Assembly: GCF_005518135.1 (NCBI RefSeq)
Contig: NZ_SULI01000004.1
Coordinates: 1-64,000 of the forward strand
Source of the DNA: Shimia litoralis
Lineage (GTDB): Bacteria; Pseudomonadota; Alphaproteobacteria; Rhodobacterales; Rhodobacteraceae
DNA length: 64,000 bases
Reading direction: 5' to 3'
A program made the position numbers and the translations under genes. Below are positions 54,971 through 63,814 of the stretch, piece by piece; positions within the stretch are counted from its first letter, which is position 1, and each line of letters opens with the position of its first letter. The notes beneath the pieces were generated by a model. That model ran no database searches, was not told the origin of the DNA, and saw only the letters and a program-made list of their open reading frames with translations.

Positions 54971-56683
54971 TTACTCCATCATCACATATGTTCCGGGCGC
55001 TTCAGCTAATTTGCGACCCATCTTTGGGGGGGATATTTTTTTACTCGACAGATCCGACAGCCAAGCGCTCCAAGCGAGCCACCAACTGCTCTCTTGGCGC
55101 TGTGCCGCGTCTTGCCAGTCGGCCGCAGACAACGCTTTGTCCGTGTCTCGGGTTGTGTGCATTTTATAATGACGGTGGTGGTGTCCCGGTTCGGAAATCA
55201 CACCAGCATTGTGGCCACCGTTGGTCAAAACAAACGTCACATCGGCATGCACGAGATTGTGTATCTTATAGACCGAAGTCCATGGTGCGATATGATCGGT
55301 TTCAGTTCCCACGCCGAACACCGGAACGCGGATATCACGCAACGAAACGGCGTGCCCATCCACCTGATACCGTCCCGCCGCCAGATCATTCTGTAAGAAC
55401 ATCTTGCGCAGATATTCCGAATGCATTCGGGCAGGCAACCGTGTGCTATCCGCATTCCATGCCATCAAGTCGTTCATTGGCATGTCCGGTCTTCCCAACA
55501 GATAGGCACGCACCATATGCGACCATATCAGATCATTTGATCGCAGCATCTGGAACGCCCCGAGCATTTGCTCTGCTTCAAGAAACCCCTGTTCGGCCAT
55601 AGCATCTTCGAGAAACGACACCTGACTTTCGTTGATAAAAAGTGTCAGTTCACCTGCTTCGGTAAAATCAGTCTGGGCGGCGAACAAGGTCATACTCGCG
55701 ACCGGAGTATCTGCCTTGCGCGCCAAGGTCGCCGCCGCGATCGACAACAACGTTCCCCCAAGACAATATCCCGCCGTGTGCACTTTTGGCGATCCGGTTA
55801 TCGTCGTGATTTCGGACAGCGCTGCCAAAGGGCCCAATTCAAGATAGTCATCCATTCCCAACGAGGCGTCTTCTTCAGACGGGTTTCGCCAAGAAATCAT
55901 AAAGACGGTAAATCCCTGTGCTGTGAGGTACTGGACCATTGAATTCTCGGGGCTGAGATCAAGAATGTAATATTTCATGATCCATGCCGGCACGATCAGC
56001 ACGGGTTCTGGATGCACGGTGTCCGTTGTAGGCGCGTATTGGATCAGCTCGATCAGATGATTGCGATACACCACTTGTCCCTTGGCGGTGGCCACATCTT
56101 TTCCGACACGGTTAGGGCGTTCGGGATTGGCCCCCGTAAGCTTGTCGCGCAAATCATGCGACAGCGTTGCCCCCCCGCGGAGCAGGTTCGCCCCCTTTTC
56201 AGTCACCGTGCACTCAAGAGCTTCTGGGTTCGTCGGCAGGAAATTGGACGGCGCCACTGCATCCAGCATCTGGCGCATCATAAACCGCATGGATTTTTCA
56301 TGGTCCTGACTGAGCCCTGGCACGTTCGTCGTCGCCTGATCGGCCCAATCCTCTGCAAGCAAAAAGGCTTGTTCCAGCGCTGCAAATGGCGGGCTACTCC
56401 AGCCGTTATGCGCAAAACGGTGATCTCTTTTGGTCGGAGATATCGGGCGTTCGCTCTCTTCAGCCGGACAACCAGCGTTCACAAATCGAAACCACGCTGC
56501 AACACTTTCCTGCGCCGATTTAGCCAGCTCCAATTGTTTGTCCGGAGCCGTCGCCAAATGCAGCCACCAATCGCTAAACATGGTCACTGGGGCCACCGGC
56601 GAAGTGCCGTGATTAAGTTTTGCAATCAGACGCCGATAGGCGTGGTCTGGAACTTCGGGCGATGATTGGGAAGGTTGCGTCAA
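54971..56683 (-). CDS. phaC: Poly(3-hydroxyalkanoate) synthase
   Basis: 570 residues from TTG 56683, with GGAG upstream. The catalytic lipase-like box is HTAGYCLGGTLLSI, with Cys as nucleophile, and the Asp and His of the triad lie in VGTETDHIAPWTSVYKI and TNGGHNAGVISEPGHHH. Class I-like length. It polymerises 3-hydroxyacyl-CoA into storage granules. Its partner downstream is fabI rather than the usual phaA/phaB, so precursor supply from fatty acid metabolism may be relevant. The 281-bp gap upstream (56684-56964) shows no gene or clear signal. Confidence 0.92.
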   Translation of the reverse strand: MTQPSQSSPEVPDHAYRRLIAKLNHGTSPVAPVTMFSDWWLHLATAPDKQLELAKSAQESVAAWFRFVNAGCPAEESERPISPTKRDHRFAHNGWSSPPFAALEQAFLLAEDWADQATTNVPGLSQDHEKSMRFMMRQMLDAVAPSNFLPTNPEALECTVTEKGANLLRGGATLSHDLRDKLTGANPERPNRVGKDVATAKGQVVYRNHLIELIQYAPTTDTVHPEPVLIVPAWIMKYYILDLSPENSMVQYLTAQGFTVFMISWRNPSEEDASLGMDDYLELGPLAALSEITTITGSPKVHTAGYCLGGTLLSIAAATLARKADTPVASMTLFAAQTDFTEAGELTLFINESQVSFLEDAMAEQGFLEAEQMLGAFQMLRSNDLIWSHMVRAYLLGRPDMPMNDLMAWNADSTRLPARMHSEYLRKMFLQNDLAAGRYQVDGHAVSLRDIRVPVFGVGTETDHIAPWTSVYKIHNLVHADVTFVLTNGGHNAGVISEPGHHHRHYKMHTTRDTDKALSAADWQDAAQRQESSWWLAWSAWLSDLSSKKISPPKMGRKLAEAPGTYVMME

Positions 56684-56964
56684 GGAAAAAGCTCCGATTA
56701 TGAAGACACGGGCGCACTAAGATCTAGGAATCAAACCGGGCGCGTCGATATTGACCGTTTCGTATCAGGACTGGATGACAAAAATGTAATGCCAATGCAG
56801 ATTTTCGCGTCTCATATGGAAACCACAGAGGGCGCTCCAGCGAAAACTTTTCAGTGCGGTCCCGAAGTCACTACCTTGAGCAAATTCTTGCACGCCTTGT
56901 GCAGATATAAGGCCGAATGCAAATCTTTCCGTAAGACAAAATACTCGAGGTCAAATGGAAAAAA

Positions 56965-57051
56965 TGGTGCGGGCGGTGGGACTCGAACCCACACGGGCAC
57001 AAGGCCCAACAGATTTTAAGTCTGGTATGTCTACCATTCCATCACGCCCGC
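56965..57051 (-). tRNA. tRNA-Leu (anticodon UAA)
   Basis: The reverse complement folds with acceptor stem GCGGGCG/CGCCCGC, discriminator A and an encoded CCA (56965-56967). The anticodon arm is CAGA-CTTAAAA-TCTG, giving anticodon TAA. It has a long variable arm (GGGCCTTGTGCCC) as expected for a class II tRNA, and the T-loop is TTCGAGT. A T-run directly after the CCA could terminate transcription. Length is 87 nt. Confidence 0.96.
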
Positions 57052-57196
57052 ATATGACGCTGATAAATCTTTACCCATACACGTGCCTGCACTCAGGCAG
57101 ATATGGCGCAAAGAAAACATAGCGATCACAAGTCTGACCTTTCGGTCAGGTGGCGCGACAATAGCGGCTTTGTCCTGCCTGTAAAGCACCCAATGG

Positions 57197-57751
57197 CTAC
57201 AAATCTTGCCCAACCGCATTATCTTTTTGCGGGGCCCTGAGAAGACCCCGTTCCGGAAGCCACGGGTTGACCTCAAGGGCGGCAGCAAGGGCATCTTGGG
57301 CGGCGGCGTCTTGGCCAAGCCCGATCAGGGTAATCGCCCGACCTGACAAGGCCCCGACGTGGCGTGGGGACAGTTCAAGCGCCCGTTCCAAATCCGGCAA
57401 CGCCGCAGCAAAGTCGCGGCGGAGAAAATTCACAAAGGCCCGCTGGTTATAGCCTTCGGCATAGTGAGGGCAGTATTCGACCAACGCATCAAACTCTTCG
57501 AGCGCGCCCAAATAATCAAAGCCGCCACGCTTTTGCATGCCGCGATCCAATATTTGCTGAGCAACTTCGTCAGGGGCATCCGCCCAATAGGCCCACATTT
57601 CGTTTGATATCTCTTGGGCGGCCATTTCATTGGGCGCCACCTGTACCTGTGCGATCAACCTTTCGAGGGCTGCAGAATGATCAGGTGCCTGAGGACACGC
57701 CTGCGCAAAAGCTGGCGTCGCGATGCAGATTATGAAGGCAAACTGTTTCAT
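57197..57751 (-). CDS. Secreted TPR-repeat protein
   Basis: 184 residues from ATG 57751; a start 8 codons earlier exists. Short signal peptide (MKQFAFIICIATPAFAQAC); the following Cys is in AQACPQAPDHS, so it is not a clean lipobox. Two TPR-like repeats follow: FDYLGALEEFDALVEYCPHYAEG (ending with Tyr and Gln), and DFAAALPDLERALELSPRHV. Probably a periplasmic adaptor. Next to putR but in its own unit. Confidence 0.78.
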   Translation of the reverse strand: MKQFAFIICIATPAFAQACPQAPDHSAALERLIAQVQVAPNEMAAQEISNEMWAYWADAPDEVAQQILDRGMQKRGGFDYLGALEEFDALVEYCPHYAEGYNQRAFVNFLRRDFAAALPDLERALELSPRHVGALSGRAITLIGLGQDAAAQDALAAALEVNPWLPERGLLRAPQKDNAVGQDL

Positions 57752-57781
57752 ATTGCAAAGATTGCACGATTTCATCAGGGA

Positions 57782-58258
57782 TCAAGTCACATCCCCGAGA
57801 GCTGTTTCTTTGACCGCCTGCATAGCCACATATGTTGACGTGCTTGCCACATGGGGTAACGCCGAAATCTTTTCGCCCAAGACGCTGCGATAGGCCGCCA
57901 TGTCCCGTGTTCTGACCTTAAGCAGATAATCAAAATTTGACGCGATCATATGTGCTTGTTCGACTTCTCCAATCGCAGAAACAGCAGCATTAAACGCCCG
58001 CAATGCCGTTTCACGCGTATCCGAGAGTTTGACCTCGACAAAGGCGACGTGATCAAGCCCCAGCCGGATCGGATCCATCAATGCACAGTATCCCGTGATG
58101 ACACCTTCGGCCTCGAGACGTCGCAAACGCGCCTGTGTCGGGCTCTTGGACAGACCAATCCGCTTGGCAAGGTCGGTCACCGAGATACGCCCTTCACCGG
58201 ACAGGACTTCTAGAATCGCGTGATCAAACCGATCCAGCGCAACTTGGCCATTTTGCAT
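57782..58258 (-). CDS. putR: Lrp/AsnC-family regulator of proline catabolism (PutR)
   Basis: 158 residues from ATG 58258. The N-terminal HTH is LAKRIGLSKSPTQARLRRLE (about 30-50); the C-terminal RAM effector domain contains AFVEVKLSDTRETALRAF and DYLLKVRTRDMAAYRSVL. It is divergent from putA with 105 bp between the starts. In alphaproteobacteria an Lrp-type PutR activates putA in response to proline. The inverted repeat at 58288-58321 is its likely binding site. Confidence 0.93.
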   Translation of the reverse strand: MQNGQVALDRFDHAILEVLSGEGRISVTDLAKRIGLSKSPTQARLRRLEAEGVITGYCALMDPIRLGLDHVAFVEVKLSDTRETALRAFNAAVSAIGEVEQAHMIASNFDYLLKVRTRDMAAYRSVLGEKISALPHVASTSTYVAMQAVKETALGDVT

Positions 58259-58287
58259 TGCACATCCTCCACAAATCAACGCGATTG

Positions 58288-58321
58288 GGTCGCTAAAATT
58301 TAAAAATCAGGAAAAGCGACC
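58288..58321. promoter_or_regulatory. Candidate PutR operator between putR and putA
   Basis: GGTCGCT (58288-58294) and AGCGACC (58315-58321) are perfect 7-bp arms separated by 20 nt of A/T-rich DNA. Lrp proteins often bind such spaced repeats with an AT-rich centre. Located in the putR-putA divergent promoter. Confidence 0.55.
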
Positions 58322-58363
58322 TGTGTGTTTGTTCTAAACTGACACAAATAGATGGAGCATCCT

Positions 58364-61300
58364 ATGTCTAATTCTTCCCGAACGTTGATTGACACTTCGA
58401 CATATGCCGACCAAGCCGCGTTGCTGGAACAGCTGACATCCGAGGCCGCCCTCTCTGAACAGGATCGCGCGCGCATCGTTGAACAAGCCGCAGATCTGGT
58501 GCGCGCCATTCGCGCACAGACCAACCCGGGCATGATGGAAGTGTTTCTTGCAGAGTACGGCCTGTCCACAGACGAAGGCATTGCCCTGATGTGTCTGGCC
58601 GAAGCCCTGTTGCGGGTTCCTGATGCAGAAACCATCGATGCCCTGATCGAAGACAAAATTGCCCCGTCCGATTGGGGCAAACATTTGGGCGCGTCGACAT
58701 CATCATTGGTCAACGCCTCCACTTGGGCGTTGATGCTGACAGGCAAAGTTCTTGATGATCCAAACCCTGGATTGATCGGGTCCCTGCGCGGGGCGGTCAA
58801 ACGTCTTGGCGAACCTGTCATTCGCACCGCCGTTGCGCGTGCCATGAAGGAAATGGGGCGCCAATTTGTGTTGGGTGAAACCATCGTTGGCGCAATGGAT
58901 CGCGCGGCAGGAATGGAGAAGCAGGGCTATACCTATTCTTATGACATGCTGGGAGAAGCCGCCAAAACTGATGCCGATGCCATGCGCTATCACCTGTCCT
59001 ACTCCCGTGCGATCACCGCCATTGCTGCGGCCTGCACACATTCCGACATCCGCCAAAATCCCGGAATTTCCGTCAAATTGTCGGCGCTGCATCCGCGGTA
59101 TGAGGTTTCCCAGCGCGTCCGCGTCATGGATGAACTTGTTCCGCGTCTGCGCTCGCTGGCGCTTTTGGCCAAATCGGCGGGCATGGGTCTGAACATCGAT
59201 GCCGAAGAGGCCGACCGCCTGTCGCTGTCGATGGATGTGATCGAAACCGTGCTTGGCGAACCGGCTCTTGCAGGATGGGACGGGTTTGGCGTTGTCGTTC
59301 AGGCCTATGGCAAGCGGGCGGGCGCAACGCTGGATTATCTGTATGATCTTGCCACGAAACTGGATCGCAAGATCATGGTGCGTTTGGTCAAGGGTGCATA
59401 CTGGGATACAGAAATCAAAAATGCCCAAGTGATGGGAGTTGATGGTTTTCCGGTCTTTACGACAAAATCCGCAACGGACATTTCTTATATCGCCAACGCA
59501 CGTAAACTTCTGGCGATGACAGACCGGATTTACCCCCAGTTCGCGACGCACAATGCGCATACGGTTGCCGCAATTCTGGATATGGCCACCGACATGCAAA
59601 CCTTTGAGTTCCAGCGTTTGCACGGCATGGGCGAGAGCCTGCACGACATCGTGCACAAGGCGCAAGACACACGGTGCCGGATTTATGCCCCTGTTGGCGC
59701 CCACCGCGATCTTTTGGCGTATCTGGTAAGACGCCTGTTGGAAAACGGCGCAAACAGTTCTTTTGTGAACCAGATTGTCGATGAAGAGGTCGCACCAGAA
59801 GACGTGGTGCGCGACCCGTTTGACACCATCAATGATGCCCACACAATATTGCCCACGGGTCCCGAGCTTTTTGCACCAGAGCGCCCGAACTCCATCGGGT
59901 TTGACCTGCGCGACGTTCCCACGCTGGCAACAATAGACGCCGCGCGCGCGCCATTTCACGCACACACATGGGAGGCTGCCCCCCTGTTGGCCGGTGACGT
60001 AAACGCACACACCCCCAAAACGATGCATAATCCGGCGCTGCCAGCCGATGTCGTCGGCACTGTCGCAACCGCGACCCTCGAGGATGTCAACACAGCACTT
60101 GATGCCGCCAAACCATGGGATATCCCAGCGCAAGAGCGCGGTGTCATCCTGAACAAGGCCGCCGATCTCTACGAAGAAAACTTTGGGCTTTTGTTTGCGC
60201 TATTGGCGCGCGAGGCAGGTAAAACCCAACTGGATGCCGTAGCCGAACTGCGCGAAGCGGTTGATTTCCTGCGCTACTACGGGACACATGCGCCTGCGAC
60301 CCCGCCTGCAGGCAACTTCACCTGCATTAGCCCGTGGAACTTCCCTCTGGCGATTTTCTCAGGTCAAGTTTCGGCGGCTCTGGCTGCTGGTAATGCTGTC
60401 CTTGCAAAGCCCGCAGAACAAACACCGCTGATTGCCCACCAAGCCGTCGCGCTGCTGCACAAAGCGGGTGTGCCCCGGTCTGCACTGCAATTGCTGCCAG
60501 GGGCCGGAGACATCGGTGCGGCGCTCACGTCTGATCCACGGGTTGATGGCGTCGCCTTTACCGGATCCACCGAAACAGCGATGAAAATTCGCAGTGCAAT
60601 GGCAGATAACCTGACACCGGGCGCGCCGTTGATTGCGGAAACCGGTGGTCTGAACGCGATGATCGTGGATTCGACCGCATTGCCAGAACAAGCCGTAACC
60701 GCCATCGTCGAAAGCGCTTTTCAATCCGCTGGCCAGCGGTGTTCGGCGCTGCGGTGCCTTTATGTTCAAGAAGATATCGCCGACGGGCTTTTGGAAATGC
60801 TCACAGGGGCAATGAAAGAGCTGCATACTGGCGACCCTTGGAATTTGGCAGCAGACAGTGGCCCCGTGATTGACGCACAAGCCCAATCGGGTATCGCGAC
60901 CCACATCGCCCAAGCCCAAGCAGAAGGGCGCGTGTTGTTCGAACTCCCTGCGCCCCAAACTGGGACATTTATTGCGCCAACCCTGATCCGTGTGACGGGT
61001 ATTGCCGATCTGGAACGCGAAATCTTCGGCCCTGTCCTGCATGTCGCCACGTTCAAATCCCACGAACTGGACGCTGTCGTTGAGGCCATCAATGCCACGG
61101 GATACGGGCTTACATTTGGTTTACAAACCCGTATCGATGACCGCGTGCAAAGCATCAGCGATCGCATTGAGGCCGGCAACATCTATGTGAACCGCAATCA
61201 GATTGGTGCCATCGTCGGCAGCCAACCTTTTGGAGGCGAGGGCCTGTCCGGTACAGGCCCAAAGGCTGGCGGCCCACATTACCTTGCGCGGTTTGCCAAA

Positions 61301-61780
61301 CCCGAGGCACAGCCATCTGGCACATGGGACATCACAATGCCCCACGATATCATGCAGAACCTTGTAACAACGGCCCCTGCGCGCGACACCATCACATCGA
61401 TCTCTTTGCCGGGGCCGACCGGGGAATCCAACCGACTGACCACATTTGCACGCCCGCCTGTGCTTTGCCTTGGTCCCGGGGCCACAGCCGCCCAAGCCCA
61501 AGCCGATGCGATCGAGGCACATGGCGGTATCGCCGTCCAAGCCACGGGCACCTTGGCGCCAGATGCACTTGGTCAACTCAAGGGTATTTCAGGTGTGCTT
61601 TGGTGGGGCGATCAAGCAACAGGGCGGGCGTATGAACAAGCGCTGGCACAGCGTTCTGGGCCAATTCTGCCATTGATCACCGGTTTGCCGGATACTGCTC
61701 GCGCCGTGGGTGAACGTCATATCTGTGTCGACACAACTGCCGCAGGCGGAAATGCAGCATTGCTTGGCGGGGTGACTTGA
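58364..61780 (+). CDS. putA: Bifunctional proline dehydrogenase / glutamate-semialdehyde dehydrogenase
   Basis: 1138 residues from ATG 58364, after GGAG. The N-terminal part begins directly with a helical arm and the PRODH barrel (about 160-440; GYTYSYDMLGEAAKTDADA, VRLVKGAYWDTEIKNAQ, and HGMGESLHD). The P5C dehydrogenase domain (about 510-990) shows TCISPWNFPLAIFSGQ, the Glu in LIAETGGLNAMIVDS and the catalytic Cys in SAGQRCSALRCLYV. A C-terminal extension (about 1000-1138) follows. No N-terminal RHH DNA-binding domain is present, so it is not self-regulating; PutR does that. Oxidises proline to glutamate with quinone and NAD. Confidence 0.96.
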   Translation: MSNSSRTLIDTSTYADQAALLEQLTSEAALSEQDRARIVEQAADLVRAIRAQTNPGMMEVFLAEYGLSTDEGIALMCLAEALLRVPDAETIDALIEDKIAPSDWGKHLGASTSSLVNASTWALMLTGKVLDDPNPGLIGSLRGAVKRLGEPVIRTAVARAMKEMGRQFVLGETIVGAMDRAAGMEKQGYTYSYDMLGEAAKTDADAMRYHLSYSRAITAIAAACTHSDIRQNPGISVKLSALHPRYEVSQRVRVMDELVPRLRSLALLAKSAGMGLNIDAEEADRLSLSMDVIETVLGEPALAGWDGFGVVVQAYGKRAGATLDYLYDLATKLDRKIMVRLVKGAYWDTEIKNAQVMGVDGFPVFTTKSATDISYIANARKLLAMTDRIYPQFATHNAHTVAAILDMATDMQTFEFQRLHGMGESLHDIVHKAQDTRCRIYAPVGAHRDLLAYLVRRLLENGANSSFVNQIVDEEVAPEDVVRDPFDTINDAHTILPTGPELFAPERPNSIGFDLRDVPTLATIDAARAPFHAHTWEAAPLLAGDVNAHTPKTMHNPALPADVVGTVATATLEDVNTALDAAKPWDIPAQERGVILNKAADLYEENFGLLFALLAREAGKTQLDAVAELREAVDFLRYYGTHAPATPPAGNFTCISPWNFPLAIFSGQVSAALAAGNAVLAKPAEQTPLIAHQAVALLHKAGVPRSALQLLPGAGDIGAALTSDPRVDGVAFTGSTETAMKIRSAMADNLTPGAPLIAETGGLNAMIVDSTALPEQAVTAIVESAFQSAGQRCSALRCLYVQEDIADGLLEMLTGAMKELHTGDPWNLAADSGPVIDAQAQSGIATHIAQAQAEGRVLFELPAPQTGTFIAPTLIRVTGIADLEREIFGPVLHVATFKSHELDAVVEAINATGYGLTFGLQTRIDDRVQSISDRIEAGNIYVNRNQIGAIVGSQPFGGEGLSGTGPKAGGPHYLARFAKPEAQPSGTWDITMPHDIMQNLVTTAPARDTITSISLPGPTGESNRLTTFARPPVLCLGPGATAAQAQADAIEAHGGIAVQATGTLAPDALGQLKGISGVLWWGDQATGRAYEQALAQRSGPILPLITGLPDTARAVGERHICVDTTAAGGNAALLGGVT

Positions 61781-61810
61781 CGCCCCGTCCGATTTCGCCA
61801 TCTTGGGCGC

Positions 61811-62560
61811 ATGTTTCCAATACGTGACCACAACCCGTCCGGGCGCACGCCCTATGTCGTCTATGCCTTGATGATCCTCAATGTCGGGATTTTCATACTG
61901 ACATGGCCTATTCTGGATGATCCGCAACGCATTGGCGCCTTGTTCTATGACTGGGCGCTGATCCCCTATGATGTCAGCAATGGCGACAAACCGCTCGGGC
62001 TATTTACTTCCATGTTTCTGCATGGCGGTGTCTTGCACATTGCAGGCAACATGCTGTTTTTGTGGGTGTTCGGGGACAATATGGAAGACGAAATGGGCCA
62101 CGTCGGCTTTGCTGTCTTCTATACGCTTTGCGGACTTGCGGCAGGCATGGCACAGGTCATATCCGATCCGACATCCCAAATTCCCACGGTGGGGGCCTCT
62201 GGCGCCATTGCGGGGGTCATGGGCGGGTATTTGTTGATGTTCCCCAAAGCCCGCGTGGATGTGATCTTGATTGTTATCATCTTTTTTAAGATCTTTCCTG
62301 TACCTGCATGGGTGGTTCTCGGAGTTTGGTTCGGACTGCAGCTGTTCAATGGCACCATGACCGACGCTGCTACAAGTGGTGTCGCGCACTGGGCACATGC
62401 GGGGGGATTTGTTGCGGGCGTTCTGTTTACTATCTCGCTTTGGCGACGGCGCGGCGGGCCTGCGTATTGGCAAAAAACGCATGGACGCCCGAATAATCCA
62501 GCGACCAAGCTGTCCACGACGACAAGCCTTGTGCCCATCGTCAGAAGGAAAAAAAAATGA
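61811..62560 (+). CDS. Rhomboid-family intramembrane serine protease
   Basis: 249 residues with about six membrane helices. The catalytic Ser motif is VGASGAIAGVMGGYLLM and the catalytic His lies in VAHWAHAGGFVAGVLF. The loop with HGGVLHIAGNMLFLWVFGDN is the conserved L1/TM2 region. It cleaves membrane-embedded proteins; substrates unknown. C-terminal tail is basic (RRKKK). Stop overlaps the next ATG (ATGA, 62557-62560). Confidence 0.93.
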   Translation: MFPIRDHNPSGRTPYVVYALMILNVGIFILTWPILDDPQRIGALFYDWALIPYDVSNGDKPLGLFTSMFLHGGVLHIAGNMLFLWVFGDNMEDEMGHVGFAVFYTLCGLAAGMAQVISDPTSQIPTVGASGAIAGVMGGYLLMFPKARVDVILIVIIFFKIFPVPAWVVLGVWFGLQLFNGTMTDAATSGVAHWAHAGGFVAGVLFTISLWRRRGGPAYWQKTHGRPNNPATKLSTTTSLVPIVRRKKK

Positions 62561-62919
62561 CCCATACTGTCAGCTGTCATTGTGGTGCTGTTGTTCTGCG
62601 GGTGGCCTTGGCCGATGGCCTTAAGACCGCATCACGATGCGATTGCAGCTTTTGCAGACGACGTGGGGCAGCCGCCGTCACTGTGCCACTGAATGGTCTT
62701 GAGGTATTGTCTGGCGCTGAAAACCTGACGCTCTATCAATGGGGCACCAAGACCGCGAAACACTATTTCTGCAAGACGTGTGGCATCTACACGCATCACC
62801 AACGACGCTCAAACCCGAACGAATACGGCGTCAATCTTGGGGCCATAGATGGCGTAAACCCGCGTGATCTAGGTCAAATCGATTGGGTTGATGGTGTCAA
62901 TCATCCATCCGATGCATAG
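62557..62919 (+). CDS. GFA-family zinc protein
   Basis: 120 residues. Zinc-binding cysteines are in SCHCGAVVLRV, RCDCSFCRRRG and YFCKTCGIYTHH, as in the GFA (glutathione-dependent formaldehyde-activating-like) family. The fold is a small beta barrel. The named activity is not established for most members. Coupled to the rhomboid gene by ATGA; followed by a terminator. Confidence 0.9.
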   Translation: MTHTVSCHCGAVVLRVALADGLKTASRCDCSFCRRRGAAAVTVPLNGLEVLSGAENLTLYQWGTKTAKHYFCKTCGIYTHHQRRSNPNEYGVNLGAIDGVNPRDLGQIDWVDGVNHPSDA

Positions 62920-62964
62920 CGCATCGTAGTCAGCGGGCATTTCACACCATCACGCCCCTGACGC

Positions 62965-62996
62965 ATGCCCAGCACATGCTGGGCATCGCATTTTTT
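62965..62996 (+). terminator. Rho-independent terminator after the GFA gene
   Basis: ATGCCCAGCA (62965-62974) and TGCTGGGCAT (62977-62986) are perfect complements, followed after CGCA by six T (62991-62996). Clear intrinsic terminator on the plus strand, 45 bp after the stop. Confidence 0.88.
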
Positions 62997-63002
62997 ACGG
63001 GA

Positions 63003-63794
63003 TCACTTGTTGCGGATAACTTTGGCAAACTGATCAAAAATGGGTTCATTCGCACAGACAACGTCGCCATCTTCCAGAACATTGCCTGTTTTATCAAGCG
63101 GTTCAACAAAGCCGCCTGCTTCTTTGACGATAATCACACCAGCCGCGAGATCCCAGATTTTCAGCGAACGCTCCCAAAACCCGTCGTAGCGACCCGCAGC
63201 AACATAAGCCATATCCAAAGCAGCCGAACCCCAACGGCGCACACCCGCAGTTGCTGGCAACAAACGTGCCAAATCCTGAAGTGTTTCAGGAAGGTCAGCC
63301 CGCCCAGCAAAGGGCAAACCGGTGGCGAAAATCGATTCAATCATGCGATTGCGACCAGAGACACGCAAACGCACACTGTCGTTCAGCCATGCGCCTTCGC
63401 CTTTTTCAGCATAAAACATCTCGTCTTTGGCTGCATCAAACACCACACCGGCAACAATTTCGCCCTTGTGCTCCAGAGCAATCGAAATCGCCCAATGCGG
63501 CAAGCCGTGCAAAAAGTTGGTCGTGCCATCCAGCGGGTCCACAATCCAGCGACGTGTTGGATCTTTGCCCGCGATTTCGCCGCCTTCTTCTGCCAACCAA
63601 CCATACGTTGGTCTGGCCGTCATCAGCTCTTCCTTGAGAATAGCCTCTGCGGCAATGTCGGCACGGCTGACAAAGTCACCGGCACCCTTCATGGAGACCT
63701 GCAGGTTCTCGACCTCACGGAAGTCTTTGACCAGTGAGCGCCCCGCTTTACGGGCGGCCTTCATCATGATGTTGAGATTTGCACTGCCCGGCAT
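63003..63794 (-). CDS. suhB: Inositol monophosphatase family protein
   Basis: 263 residues. Metal-site motifs of the IMPase family: YGWLAEEGGEIAG (Glu-Glu) and WIVDPLDGTTNFLHGLPHW (Asp-x-Asp-Gly-Thr), and the C-terminal KIWDLAAGVIIVKEAGG. It dephosphorylates inositol or similar sugar phosphates; SuhB also aids rRNA synthesis in E. coli. Convergent with the GFA gene. Confidence 0.93.
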   Translation of the reverse strand: MPGSANLNIMMKAARKAGRSLVKDFREVENLQVSMKGAGDFVSRADIAAEAILKEELMTARPTYGWLAEEGGEIAGKDPTRRWIVDPLDGTTNFLHGLPHWAISIALEHKGEIVAGVVFDAAKDEMFYAEKGEGAWLNDSVRLRVSGRNRMIESIFATGLPFAGRADLPETLQDLARLLPATAGVRRWGSAALDMAYVAAGRYDGFWERSLKIWDLAAGVIIVKEAGGFVEPLDKTGNVLEDGDVVCANEPIFDQFAKVIRNK

Positions 63795-63814
63795 GGCGTG
63801 GCTCCTTGGATGTG

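Noticed and set aside
54493-55602. 369-codon open frame opposite fabI and phaC
   Set aside because: Spans two real genes on the other strand and shows no recognisable protein features.
58703-60133. 476-codon open frame antisense to putA
   Set aside because: Lies wholly inside putA, Cys/His/Arg-rich composition typical of an antisense frame to a GC-biased gene, and no ribosome-binding site or motif.
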